From positions 1 to 36,182 of the forward strand of contig CALUJA010000022.1 of NCBI GenBank assembly GCA_944320845.1: a DNA stretch of 36,182 bases. The letters run 5' to 3'. Positions 1 to 8,521 of this stretch are shown piece by piece; the first letter of the stretch is position 1, and the number at the start of each line of letters is the position of its first letter. The translations under genes were made by a program, and so were the position numbers. Source of the stretch: an uncultured Phocaeicola sp. (GTDB taxonomy: Bacteria; Bacteroidota; Bacteroidia; Bacteroidales; Bacteroidaceae). The notes beneath the pieces were generated by a model, which saw only the letters and a program-made list of their open reading frames with translations, did not search any database and was not told the DNA's origin.

Positions 1-62
1 GCAAAAGAAACAAAAGCAAGATTTAGCCCCATGAAAAGAACCGCAAATCAAAAGAAAAAATG

Positions 63-70
63 TATCTTTG
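63..70 (+). promoter_or_regulatory. Bacteroidetes-type -7 promoter box for the candidate RNA
   Basis: TATCTTTG matches the Bacteroidetes -7 consensus TAnnTTTG exactly. No clear TTTG -33 box is seen upstream. It would start transcription at about 77-81, just before a small hairpin, with no convincing reading frame downstream. Confidence 0.5.
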
Positions 71-76
71 CAATCA

Positions 77-292
77 GAATGGACTAAGAGAGTCCACTGT
101 GAGTGATCATAAACCGTGTTACCACATTGTGTTACTCATTCAAATCGAACATTGTTACTGAACGTCAGAAGACTCTGATACAGAATAAGATGCCGCTTGG
201 TATTTGCCGATAAAAAGGGCTAATTTCAGATACCAAGCGGATCACCAAATAATCAAGAAAAGCCGCTGATTTTTCAGCGGCTTTTCTTTTTT
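77..292 (+). ncRNA. Candidate structured small RNA
   Basis: No convincing protein is encoded here, but the stretch runs from an exact -7 promoter box to a strong terminator. In order it holds a 5-bp hairpin GGACT/AGTCC (81-95), a direct repeat of GTGTTAC near 119-141, a hairpin TCAGA/TCTGA near 167-180, a perfect 11-bp inverted repeat CCGCTTGGTAT/ATACCAAGCGG (about 193-240) and the terminator stem (about 258-286). The start is inferred from the promoter position. I do not recognise a family; a 6S-like or regulatory RNA is possible, and an untranslated leader is ruled out only by the terminator. The primary structure is seen; its function is unknown. Confidence 0.42.
256..292 (+). terminator. 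Strong intrinsic terminator
   Basis: GAAAAGCCGCTGA pairs with TCAGCGGCTTTTC around a very short T-rich loop, followed by a run of T residues on the plus strand. It closes the candidate small RNA. Confidence 0.8.
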
Positions 293-372
293 ATGAAGAT
301 AATCTCCTTTCGTTTCCCGCAGATTTCGTGCTCGTTCTGCTGAGGGGGATACGGATTGGGAGGCGAATTATA

Positions 373-406
373 GAGGCAGCTTCAGATTCCAATCCGAAGC
401 TGCCTC
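373..406 (-). terminator. Hairpin downstream of the GH9 gene
   Basis: The 11-bp perfect inverted repeat GAGGCAGCTTC/GAAGCTGCCTC surrounds a loop with an inner GATT/AATC pairing. It lies about 90 bases past the GH9 stop codon. The T-tract is weak in both directions, so termination is probable but not certain. A smaller 7-bp hairpin ATGCCGT/ACGGCAT lies at 464-488, between it and the stop codon. Confidence 0.5.
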
Positions 407-492
407 GTCTGTTTTTCTGCTGTGCCCGTTGGTCATGCTTGATTGACGGGGCGGATGTTTCCGATGCCGTTTCAGAAAATCACGGCATGCGG

Positions 493-3042
493 TTATTCTT
501 TCTCCTGCGACTCTTTCACGATGTGCTTGAAAGCCGAGCCGAAGATGATGTACTGCGTGTTGCCGGCAATCGTGCCCTCATTTTGTCCCCAGAGGAAAGG
601 CCAGTCGTCGAAGTTCTCAAAATGGTCGGGCTTGCGGAAAAGCACACCGGGAGCCACATTGCCCGGTATGAACGAGAAGTCGGCACGGTTGTTCCCATAG
701 AATACCTTTTTCGGACGGGCGGCTCCTACTGCTGCAACAAACGAATAGTTGTGGTAAGGATGACATCCGAAAAGCCAGTTGGCGGCGCGATACACTTCAT
801 CCTTTGCTACGATATCGGGATAATAGAGATGGGCAAAGCATACCGTAGTCCCGAAGCTGAGCAGCTGGCCGATTCCTGCCCAGTTTCCTACGCCGATGGG
901 CACGCCATACGGATTTTGGCGGTCGAAGTTTTGGATGTATTGCGCATATTTCTCTACATAAGGACGGAGCTTGTTGCGGTAATCTTCCTCCATATAGGGG
1001 ATGGCATCAAGTGCGGTCTGAAGGTTGAACTCTAAATTCCGGTCCAGCTCGTTCCAGATTTCTTTCTTGAATACATCCAGGTATCCCTTTTCCTGAGTTG
1101 CCGCATAAAGTTGCAGGTTGGTGGCAGCTATGCCTCCCATCCTCCTGCGGAAATCATTTTCTTTGGATTTGGTTTGCCGGCTCAAAAGTTCTTCGGATTC
1201 TTGCATCAGACGCTTCGACTGCTTCAGCGCCCGTTCCGCCAGGCTGTCGTTGTAGCCTTTCAAGGCATGGGCTGCTGCGGCAAACATGGTCGCCGCGCGC
1301 ATGTCAAGCCAGGGATTGCGGGTTGTAAAGGCCCACATGTCATCGGGCGTGCCGCTTCGCTTTCCGTCCTCCGACACTTCATAAGGTTTGAGCGACGGGT
1401 CGTAATGCAGTCCGTCGGTAATCGATGCGGCATCCCCCAGATGGTGGTAGTTGTCAAGTACGGAATTTGACAATGTGGAGGCCATGTGTCCTATTTGCTC
1501 TGCCTGTGCCACGAGATTAAGCACCCCGTGCTCTATATATTGCAGGATGTCGGGCGTTCCGTCGGGGCGGTGCAGGTCGACATAGCGTTGCTTTTCGCTG
1601 ACGAACGTTTCATCGCGCGAAGGCTTGAAGAGCTCCCATGCGCGAATAAGGTTCTCTACCACGTTGATGTTCGCTCCTGTTTCGATATCAAAGTCTCCGG
1701 CATCGAAGAATCCGCCGACATTCAGTCCCGGGATAAGTTCCAAAGGCTTGTATTTCGTGTCGGTTGTGGCCCCTTGGTAGTGCAGGTCGAAATGGTCGCT
1801 GGGGGGAGCCTGTAAGTATCCTTCTTTAAACGGTTCTCCGTGCCATACACGATATCCTTCGTTCACAAACATATGATTCATATGGATGGGGACCCATACG
1901 TCTGTGGTGGCGTCGGTAATCTTGTCGTACACATGCGGGTCAATCAGGAAGTTGTTGGTTTTTACGGTATCATACTGGATATAATAGATGCCCGGAGTAT
2001 TCACTTCGGAGAAATCGAACTTCACATAGTTGTATTTGTAGTAGGAACCCCATGTGTCAATCTTTCCTTCGTAAGCTTTTGAAACGGTTCCGTCGTTGTT
2101 GATGCGCATCACAGAGGCGGTTGCCTGCGGCGAATCATTCTTGTCTAATTCGATAACGCTTACTTTCGGCTGGTCTGGCGTGTAACCGACCTGGCAGAAT
2201 CCGATATTGGGCTTTCTAATCCATCCCTCAACGGCATAAGGCTCTACCGTCCAGCTTACCACCTTGCCCGTTTTCCCTTCGGGCAAAACGCTGCGAAGGA
2301 CAAACCATCCGTTTTGTGCCAGCATGCGGCCGTCGTAGAGCTTTAGTTCGGCGTCGTCGCTATGGATACTAATCATGCGCTCCAAATCATCCATCGCCAT
2401 TGTGATGCTATGTCCGGTTTCGAGGGGGAGAGGGTCGACGAAGCGTCCTGTGCCTCTGTCATCGTAAGTCTTGAACCCCTTGAATTGCCGGGGCTTCTCA
2501 CTGTTTGGCCGGGCTACGGTCTGGCTGGTGGCATAGCGCGGGAAGCGGTTCAGCCGTCCGTCCATCGTGAATGTCTTCAGCCAATATCGTGAAGGAAGGA
2601 ATTCCAGATTGAGACCTGCATTTCCCGCGAGTTTTTCAGGGACTGGCTTGTCGAGCCAGACGGCAATTTCCACCGCTTTCCCTTTGGCTGTGACCACAAT
2701 GCGGCTGTCAAAGTCGTAGTCGTCATAACGCAGGCCCACTTCGATGCTTTCTTGCTCGCGGTTCACCTTCCGGTAGGTCATCTTCGGTACCAAATCCCAT
2801 TGCTCGGGCGTGCTGTTCAGCCTGACCGCACCGCCTTGAATGGCCCGGATGCCGTGTTGGATGATTTCGATGCCCGAATTCTTTTCGTCGTTGAAGCCGC
2901 CGTTAAAGCTGTTGCTGAATACCAAAACATTTACTCCTTGTCTCTCAAAATAGCAACTGTCGTTCAGTTTCAGGTCTTGTGCCTGTGAAAAAGATGCCAT
3001 CATGATGCCTATTGCCCATAGAATGCTTCTGTTGTTCTTCAT
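493..3042 (-). CDS. Glycoside hydrolase family 9 protein with CelD-type Ig-like domain
   Basis: This 849-residue exported enzyme probably cleaves beta-linked glucan or related oligosaccharides in the periplasm. Residues 1-22 form a signal peptide without a lipobox cysteine. Residues about 23-275 are a beta-rich N-terminal extension that I cannot assign. Residues about 278-370 resemble the CelD N-terminal Ig-like domain (start GFCQVGYTPDQPK). Residues about 380-845 are the GH9 (alpha/alpha)6 domain. The GGFFDAGDFD motif carries the paired aspartates D447 and D450, and NEGTIAGNTQ near the C terminus carries the expected acid E822, so the catalytic set looks intact. It lies 316 bases downstream of susD on the same strand and has no clear promoter of its own, so it is probably read from the susCD transcript. 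The substrate cannot be set from sequence; GH9 suggests beta-1,4-glucan, mixed-linkage glucan or xyloglucan fragments. Confidence 0.88.
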   Translation of the reverse strand: MKNNRSILWAIGIMMASFSQAQDLKLNDSCYFERQGVNVLVFSNSFNGGFNDEKNSGIEIIQHGIRAIQGGAVRLNSTPEQWDLVPKMTYRKVNREQESIEVGLRYDDYDFDSRIVVTAKGKAVEIAVWLDKPVPEKLAGNAGLNLEFLPSRYWLKTFTMDGRLNRFPRYATSQTVARPNSEKPRQFKGFKTYDDRGTGRFVDPLPLETGHSITMAMDDLERMISIHSDDAELKLYDGRMLAQNGWFVLRSVLPEGKTGKVVSWTVEPYAVEGWIRKPNIGFCQVGYTPDQPKVSVIELDKNDSPQATASVMRINNDGTVSKAYEGKIDTWGSYYKYNYVKFDFSEVNTPGIYYIQYDTVKTNNFLIDPHVYDKITDATTDVWVPIHMNHMFVNEGYRVWHGEPFKEGYLQAPPSDHFDLHYQGATTDTKYKPLELIPGLNVGGFFDAGDFDIETGANINVVENLIRAWELFKPSRDETFVSEKQRYVDLHRPDGTPDILQYIEHGVLNLVAQAEQIGHMASTLSNSVLDNYHHLGDAASITDGLHYDPSLKPYEVSEDGKRSGTPDDMWAFTTRNPWLDMRAATMFAAAAHALKGYNDSLAERALKQSKRLMQESEELLSRQTKSKENDFRRRMGGIAATNLQLYAATQEKGYLDVFKKEIWNELDRNLEFNLQTALDAIPYMEEDYRNKLRPYVEKYAQYIQNFDRQNPYGVPIGVGNWAGIGQLLSFGTTVCFAHLYYPDIVAKDEVYRAANWLFGCHPYHNYSFVAAVGAARPKKVFYGNNRADFSFIPGNVAPGVLFRKPDHFENFDDWPFLWGQNEGTIAGNTQYIIFGSAFKHIVKESQEKE

Positions 3043-3358
3043 ATTATTAAATGGTTTATAGATTTCCAGTTAGAGCCGGACGGTAGCCATAAGTTTAATG
3101 GAGCGACTGTATTTTTTTATTAATTAACAAAGGCTCGCAAAACCGGCAGGCAGGCTGCAAGCGGCATCTTTGGATGCTCTGGCTGAGTTTTTCAAAGGGC
3201 AAGAGCATGATAGGCAGCATGTAAAAAGACGGTTTGTCGGGTATCAGACTGTTTTTTTTCAGGGGGATACTGAAGTGCGACTGCCGACAACCTCACGGCT
3301 GCCGGCAGTCTGATTTCTTCTTTTATTATTAACTTTTATGTAGTATATAGTAACCTCG
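3043..3358. other. susD-GH9 intergenic region
   Basis: This 316-base gap has no reading frame that I can support and no TAnnTTTG box on the minus strand. It contains an 8-bp hairpin GACTGCCG/CGGCAGTC at 3279-3310. A run of eight T (plus strand) near 3252-3259 lies beyond the hairpin in the direction of transcription, too far away to make it a classic minus-strand terminator. The hairpin could stabilise the susCD message or set the lower expression of the downstream hydrolase. Confidence 0.45.
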
Positions 3359-5125
3359 TTACCATCCCGGTAACTGTGAGAGGTTTGGATTATTGTTTAC
3401 ATCGTCGGTCGGCATTGGTATCCATGCGCGGACACTGTTGAAATTTGTGTAGTATTTATATGAACGTTTCTTTACACGTTGGAGAAAACTGTCGTTGCGT
3501 GAGATTCCCCAGCGGCGGAGGTCTATCAAGCGTTCACATTCGAAGGCGGCTTCCTTCATGTCTTCAATATCGAGAACGGCCATGAAGTCTTCAAGTGTTC
3601 CTGTCGCCCCGTTTTCAAAGGCGGCATATCCATAGTCGTCATTGAAGTCTGTTACGGAATTGTCTGTGTCCGGATTGGTATAAACGGATTCCACCTTATA
3701 GTTCTGGCGTTCGCTGAGGTCACAAAGTCCGGCTCGGTTGCGTACTTTGTTTACTGTTGCGACTGCTTCCGAAAGATTCCCGGTTTGGGCCAGGCATTCT
3801 GCATAGTCTAACATGATTTCTCCCAGACGGAAGATACGGTTGTTGGTGCCTTCGCTGTTGTCGCTGTTCACCGTTTGGTAATTTTCATACTGTGCGGTAT
3901 ATTTGTTGATATATACACGGTCTTCTACCCAGTCGGCATAGCTGAATCCCGGTTCGTCAGTAGTTACGGTTCCTCCGTTCGTGCTTGTCCCTTCTGTAGC
4001 CGTCCATGTTTGCCACTGTACATGTTCGGGAAAATCAGTGAAGATATCAGAATAGAATAAGGATGCAGGGATTCGTTCGTCCCATTCGCTGTTGTTGGTG
4101 GGATATTTTGCCTTTTCGTTTTTAAAGGCATAGAGCAGCCATGCTTCAGAGTTGTAGTCGCTCCATCCTAATGGTCCGGCAGAATAGAATTTCCATCGCC
4201 ACATGCTTTGGGACGGTACGGTGTATTCGTTGTTTGTATAATCATAGTAGTTTTCCCATCCGTAAGAAGATGCTTCGTTCTGGATTTCGAAGATGGATTC
4301 GGAGTTGTTTTCCGTATCGATGCGGAAATTGTTTGTGTAATCGTCTGTCAGCTCGAAATTCCCGTTCTCGATAAGGTCTTCAAAGTATGGCAGTGCCTCT
4401 TCATATTTATATCCTCCGGTGAGGTAGTCGCCCCAGTTCATGTAGGTCTTTCCCAATACGCAGGCGGCAAACCATTTGGTTACGCGGTACTGGTCGGCCC
4501 AGTTTGAGCATCCTGTATATCCGTCGCTTGACAGATAAGATGCAGGTAGTGTCTGGTAGGCGTATAGCGCATCATCGATGATATGCTGGCATATCTCGTC
4601 AAAATCTCCGGCTTCAGGTTGGTCGCTTGCATCTGCCACGTAATCGACATACGGTGGAATCTGATATAGCATGACAAGCTGGTAATAGTCGTAAGCGCGT
4701 ATGGCGCGTGCCTGTGCCAGTATTTGCTCTTTGTCGTAGGTTTCCCAGTCGGTAATGTTTTCGGCATAGGTAATCACCTGGTTGCAGCGTGAAATCTGTT
4801 CGTACAGCCGCACCCATGCGTGTTGGTTCCAGTTGATGTTCATGTTTGAGTATACAAGTTTGCAAAACTGCTGGATGTCGGCTGTAGAATATGAAGTGAT
4901 TTCATCGCTCTGTCCGGAGAAGAGGAATGAGCTGCTTTGAGCATAATAGTTGGCATAGAATGCGTGATACACTCCTGTAAGGGATGAGTTGATGTCGTCC
5001 TCTGTCTCGAATGCGGTTTCCGAAGTCAGAGCGTTCGGATTTTCCAAGTCGAGCAGGTCTGAGCAGGATGCCGTCATTAGCGATATGGCTCCTAATGTCA
5101 GAAAGCTTTTATATATTAGTGTCAT
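3359..5125 (-). CDS. SusD/RagB-family nutrient-binding outer-membrane lipoprotein
   Basis: This 588-residue surface lipoprotein would form the lid of the SusC channel and capture oligosaccharide. The signal peptide ends in the lipobox LMTASC with the lipidated cysteine at residue 21, followed by SDLLDLENPNAL, the usual SusD start. The N-terminal part shows TPR-like helices around YEQISRCNQVITYAENI and ARAIRAYDYYQLVMLY, a signature of the family. The C-terminal SusD/RagB region contains FRLGEIMLDYAECLAQTG and CERLIDLRRWGI, which are well conserved. Length fits the family. It lies 20 bases after susC, so the two are certainly co-transcribed. The ligand cannot be read from the sequence; the adjoining GH9 enzyme suggests a beta-glucan-type sugar. 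Confidence 0.95.
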   Translation of the reverse strand: MTLIYKSFLTLGAISLMTASCSDLLDLENPNALTSETAFETEDDINSSLTGVYHAFYANYYAQSSSFLFSGQSDEITSYSTADIQQFCKLVYSNMNINWNQHAWVRLYEQISRCNQVITYAENITDWETYDKEQILAQARAIRAYDYYQLVMLYQIPPYVDYVADASDQPEAGDFDEICQHIIDDALYAYQTLPASYLSSDGYTGCSNWADQYRVTKWFAACVLGKTYMNWGDYLTGGYKYEEALPYFEDLIENGNFELTDDYTNNFRIDTENNSESIFEIQNEASSYGWENYYDYTNNEYTVPSQSMWRWKFYSAGPLGWSDYNSEAWLLYAFKNEKAKYPTNNSEWDERIPASLFYSDIFTDFPEHVQWQTWTATEGTSTNGGTVTTDEPGFSYADWVEDRVYINKYTAQYENYQTVNSDNSEGTNNRIFRLGEIMLDYAECLAQTGNLSEAVATVNKVRNRAGLCDLSERQNYKVESVYTNPDTDNSVTDFNDDYGYAAFENGATGTLEDFMAVLDIEDMKEAAFECERLIDLRRWGISRNDSFLQRVKKRSYKYYTNFNSVRAWIPMPTDDVNNNPNLSQLPGW

Positions 5126-5145
5126 GATGAAATATGGTTATTAGG

Positions 5146-8100
5146 TTAGAAATTCAGGTTGATTCCCAATATCAGCGAGCGCGGATTGGAATTGATGGTT
5201 GAGGCTACGCCCGGAGTAAAGAGATTTGTATTGATAAAGTCGGGGTCGTATCCGTCGAATCCGGTCAGACAAAGCAGGTTCTGGGCCGTTAGAGTGAACT
5301 TGGCCGACTCCATGAATTTCTTGAAAAATCCCCGCGCATGGTAAGTATAACCGAGTGCGATAGTGCTGAACTTGAAATAGTCGCCGCGTTCCAGCCACCT
5401 ATCACTGTAGCTTATGTCATTGTAGGTGTAATTCCATGCTGTGCGGGGATATTTTACGTTGTTATGCTTGTTTGTTTCGCTCCACATATTCTCATAATAG
5501 TCGCGCGTAATCTGATGTTGTCCAGAGAGCGCATCGGTTGTAGCGCGTGTTCCATTATACACCCATTTGAAGAATTGCCCGAATCCGGCAAGTTGCAGAC
5601 TCCAATTCTTATAGTTCACGTTGATGTTGAGGTTTGCTTCCAGTTTGGGCCACGGCGATTGGTCGGTAAGCAGTTGCCGGTCTTCCTGAGTGATGCTTCC
5701 GTCATTATTGTAGTCCACATATTTCACATCGCCAGCCTTTGCGTTTTCTATGAGTCCGTCGGCGGCGGCCTCTTCATCGGTCTGATAGAGTCCGTCTGTC
5801 TTAATCAGATAGAACAGTCCGATGGATTCGCCTATTTTGGAAAGAGTAGTGGTTTGGTCTACGCTTTCTACACCATACCCCAGTCCGGTCAGTTTGTTGC
5901 GGTTGTGCGAAAGATTTATTCCAATGGAGTATGACCAGTCATCATTGATTTTGTCTTGCCAGTTGATTGACAGTTCTACACCTGTATTCTTGATGGAAGC
6001 CGAGTTGGTTACCGGAGTCCCGGTAGAACCTACTGTATGTAATATTTGCTGGGTATAAAGCACATCTTTTGAATTCAGGATATAGTATTCGAATGATGTT
6101 TGAAGTCGGTTGTTGAGAAATGCCATATCCAGACCGAAGTTGATGCTTTCTTTTCTTTCCCATTTCAGGTCGTTGTTGGCGATGGTGGTGATACCTTGCC
6201 CGCTTTGCAGCCCGTCGGAGTTGAATTGGTAGGCCAGGTAACTGTTGATGGTTGACATGTAGTCGTAGTCACCGATGTTTTGGCTGCCTAACAGTCCATA
6301 ACTGGCACGCAGCTTGAGGTCATTCATCCATGGTATGTTGTAGAATGCTTCCCGACTGATTCTCCATCCGGCCGATACGGAAGGAAAGGTGCCCCAACGG
6401 TTTTCTTCAGACAGTCGTGAACTGCTGTCTCGCCGGACGGTGGCTTGCAGCAGATAGCGTCCGCCATAGTCGTAGTTTATTCGTCCGAAGTATGAGAGCA
6501 GGCGCGACTGACTGGTGGTTCCTGCGGCCGAAGCCAGGGTGGTACCTCCTGATACATTAGTCAGATAGGTTCCTCCTGCGGTAGAAACCAAATCTTGTGT
6601 TCCCGCCCATTCGTAACGGTATTGTGTGTCTTGATAAGATTGTCCGAGAACGGCCGACAGCTTGTGCTGTCCGAAAGTCTTGTCGAATGAAAGGGTGTTT
6701 TCAAGCAGATAAACGAATTGCCGTGTGGAAGAAGTGTTGGCAAACGAGGCTGTATCTGTAAATCCGTAGGCATACTGATATCCCGTACCCCAGTTGGAGT
6801 ATTGGGTGTCGGTAAGTGTCATTCCCAAATTCAGTTTATAGGTCAGCCAACTGGTAATCTTGGCTTCCGCCCATGCCGAACCTCTCAGATACGTGTTCTG
6901 TTCATCAACATATCCGTTTGAATCATCGGCTGTGGCCACTACATTATAAGCATTGGTATAGGCATAATTCTGGTTGCCGTATCCCCATCCGTTTTTTCCG
7001 TATACATCGTCATGCACCGCAATGATGGGAACCATTCCTACAACGGATGCCAGCGTGCAGTTTTCGTTGGAGTGGATGTGCGTTCGTCCGAACTGTACCG
7101 ATTCGCCGAAGGAGAATATCCCCGTCCGGAATTCTCCGCGCAGGCTTGTGGTGAGTCGGTTCATGTCTTCACTTATTTCATAGCCGCTGTTGTCCAGGTA
7201 TCCGAACGACACGCGGAAATTGGAATCCTTTCCGCCCCCGCTTACGGCAAAGTTATAGTCTTGCATGAATCCGGTCTTCATGAATTCATCCTGCCAGTCG
7301 GTATTGTTTTGCCAGAATTCGGGTATGCTTCCTGTATAACTTCCCCGGTCAATACCGTTTTGGTAAACTTGTGTCATGACGCTGCGCCATTCGTCGCCAT
7401 CGATGAAGTCAAGCTGTTTCAGAGTCTGTGCTGCGAGCTGGGTAGAAAACTCCACGTGCGTCTTTCCTTCTTTCCCTTTCTTGGTTGTGATGATGATTAC
7501 GCCGTTTGCCGCACGTGACCCGTAGATGGCGGCAGCCGAAGCGTCTTTCAAGACCTGGATGGTCTCGATGTCACTGGGGTTGAAGCTTACATCATTGTTG
7601 GTGGGCACTCCGTCGATGACATAGAGTGGGTCAACATTGGTCAGGTTTCCCGTTCCGCGAATCTGGATAGACGGCAGACCGTCGATAGAACCGCTTCCAT
7701 GCACAGTTACTCCTGGTGCACTTCCTTGTAAGGCATCGCCCATTGACCTGACTGCACGGTTGGCAAAATCTTCCGTCTTGACGACAGATACCGCTCCCGT
7801 AAGGTCGGATTTCTTGATGGTGCCATATCCGATGACGACTGTTTCTTCCAGCATCACGTTGTCTTCTTCCAAAGTTACGTTGATGACGCTCTTTCCGTTT
7901 ACGGGAATCTTTTTTGTTGTCATTCCTACGTATGAAAAGACAATCGTCGCGTTGTCCGGAACATCGTCAAGCATATAATTCCCGTCGAGGTCGGTGATGA
8001 CACCGTTGGTGGAGCCTTCTACTTGCACGGCGGCTCCGATGACCGGCATGTTTGATATGTCTGTCACTGTTCCCTTGACATTCAAGGTCTGTCCCCATGA

Positions 8101-8208
8101 CAGGATACTGACAAATGGAAGAACGAGCATGAAAGTCGTTCGTTTCGCGCAGGAAAGCGGATGATACTGCTTTCTTGGATGTTTGTTTTGACTTACATCT
8201 GTTTTCAT
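5146..8208 (-). CDS. SusC/RagA-family TonB-dependent outer-membrane transporter
   Basis: This 1020-residue barrel imports oligosaccharides across the outer membrane using TonB energy. The chosen start gives a long basic N-region and a hydrophobic core at residues 27-38 ending SWGQ; M27 is an alternative start with a weaker signal. Residues about 43-117 are the carboxypeptidase-regulatory-like domain (VKGTVTDISNMPVIGAAVQV), followed by the TonB-box-like EETVVIGYGTIKKSDLTGAV. The plug domain contains the SusC signature segments SIQIRGTGNLTNVDPLYVID and ASAAAIYGSRAANGVIIITT. The rest is a beta-barrel ending in a terminal phenylalanine (LILGINLNF). It has no N-terminal secretin/FecR-interacting domain, so anti-sigma signalling is unlikely. 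No regulator gene adjoins it. No -7 box faces it in the upstream region as written (see 8327-8438). Confidence 0.96.
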   Translation of the reverse strand: MKTDVSQNKHPRKQYHPLSCAKRTTFMLVLPFVSILSWGQTLNVKGTVTDISNMPVIGAAVQVEGSTNGVITDLDGNYMLDDVPDNATIVFSYVGMTTKKIPVNGKSVINVTLEEDNVMLEETVVIGYGTIKKSDLTGAVSVVKTEDFANRAVRSMGDALQGSAPGVTVHGSGSIDGLPSIQIRGTGNLTNVDPLYVIDGVPTNNDVSFNPSDIETIQVLKDASAAAIYGSRAANGVIIITTKKGKEGKTHVEFSTQLAAQTLKQLDFIDGDEWRSVMTQVYQNGIDRGSYTGSIPEFWQNNTDWQDEFMKTGFMQDYNFAVSGGGKDSNFRVSFGYLDNSGYEISEDMNRLTTSLRGEFRTGIFSFGESVQFGRTHIHSNENCTLASVVGMVPIIAVHDDVYGKNGWGYGNQNYAYTNAYNVVATADDSNGYVDEQNTYLRGSAWAEAKITSWLTYKLNLGMTLTDTQYSNWGTGYQYAYGFTDTASFANTSSTRQFVYLLENTLSFDKTFGQHKLSAVLGQSYQDTQYRYEWAGTQDLVSTAGGTYLTNVSGGTTLASAAGTTSQSRLLSYFGRINYDYGGRYLLQATVRRDSSSRLSEENRWGTFPSVSAGWRISREAFYNIPWMNDLKLRASYGLLGSQNIGDYDYMSTINSYLAYQFNSDGLQSGQGITTIANNDLKWERKESINFGLDMAFLNNRLQTSFEYYILNSKDVLYTQQILHTVGSTGTPVTNSASIKNTGVELSINWQDKINDDWSYSIGINLSHNRNKLTGLGYGVESVDQTTTLSKIGESIGLFYLIKTDGLYQTDEEAAADGLIENAKAGDVKYVDYNNDGSITQEDRQLLTDQSPWPKLEANLNINVNYKNWSLQLAGFGQFFKWVYNGTRATTDALSGQHQITRDYYENMWSETNKHNNVKYPRTAWNYTYNDISYSDRWLERGDYFKFSTIALGYTYHARGFFKKFMESAKFTLTAQNLLCLTGFDGYDPDFINTNLFTPGVASTINSNPRSLILGINLNF

Positions 8209-8326
8209 GATAATTTAAATTTAAGTAAGACAATTTTTTCAAATCGCTGCCAAATTAGAATCTTGTTGTCTGAATGGAGTGGATAAAAAAGCTACGGTAG
8301 TGGACATATCCTGTGTGTGTAAAAGA

Positions 8327-8438
8327 TTTGACGACAAAGGCCTAAATTTTTCCGATGAATTCCGCAAGGTCTTTTGGCTTGGTTCTCGTGATGTATGTTT
8401 GAAGGAATATGGCTGCGAGGATAGGGTTTGTCGTCAAA
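8327..8438. repeat. Perfect 12-bp inverted repeat pair enclosing 88 bp
   Basis: The left arm TTTGACGACAAA (8327-8338) and right arm TTTGTCGTCAAA (8427-8438) are exact reverse complements. The arms start exactly 100 bases apart. Identity stops at the ends of the 12-bp core. The enclosed 88 bases contain one exact -7 box, which points away from susC. The arrangement resembles an invertible promoter segment, but two binding sites for a dimeric regulator would look the same. Confidence 0.75.
8394..8401 (+). promoter_or_regulatory. -7 promoter box inside the inverted-repeat segment
   Basis: TATGTTTG matches TAnnTTTG exactly, with a TTTG at 8373-8376 as a possible -33 element (17-base spacing, slightly short). 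As written it would transcribe toward the gene at 8522 with a leader of about 110 bases. If the segment flipped it would face susC. Confidence 0.5.
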
Positions 8439-8521
8439 AGGGTCTGTTCGGTCGAATTTGTTTTCAAGTGTGGAGGAATGGTTGTTTCTTTGCGTCAAAT
8501 CAATAAAAACTGTAAAGCCAT

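Larger units (their letters stand above)
8209..8521. other. Divergent intergenic region between susC and the gene at 8522
   Basis: This 313-base gap holds the 12-bp inverted repeat pair described separately. It has a plus-strand -7 box at 8394-8401 and a weaker one (TTTCTTTG, 8485-8492) closer to the gene at 8522. I found no TAnnTTTG box pointing toward susC. A 75-codon plus-strand frame (8279-8506) has no recognisable features and is not called. Confidence 0.5.

Noticed and set aside
31-87. 18-codon frame (MKRTANQKKKCIFAIRMD) at the left edge
   Set aside because: It spans the promoter box of the candidate RNA and would be upstream of its start; nothing supports translation.
3347-3374. Overlapping GTAAC/GTTAC palindromes at the end of susD
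   Set aside because: They are short and lie at the coding end of a conserved gene; no second copy nearby makes an invertible segment.
8279-8506. 75-codon plus-strand frame over the inverted repeat
   Set aside because: It has no signal, domain or ribosome-binding site, and it spans the repeat segment, which better explains the sequence.
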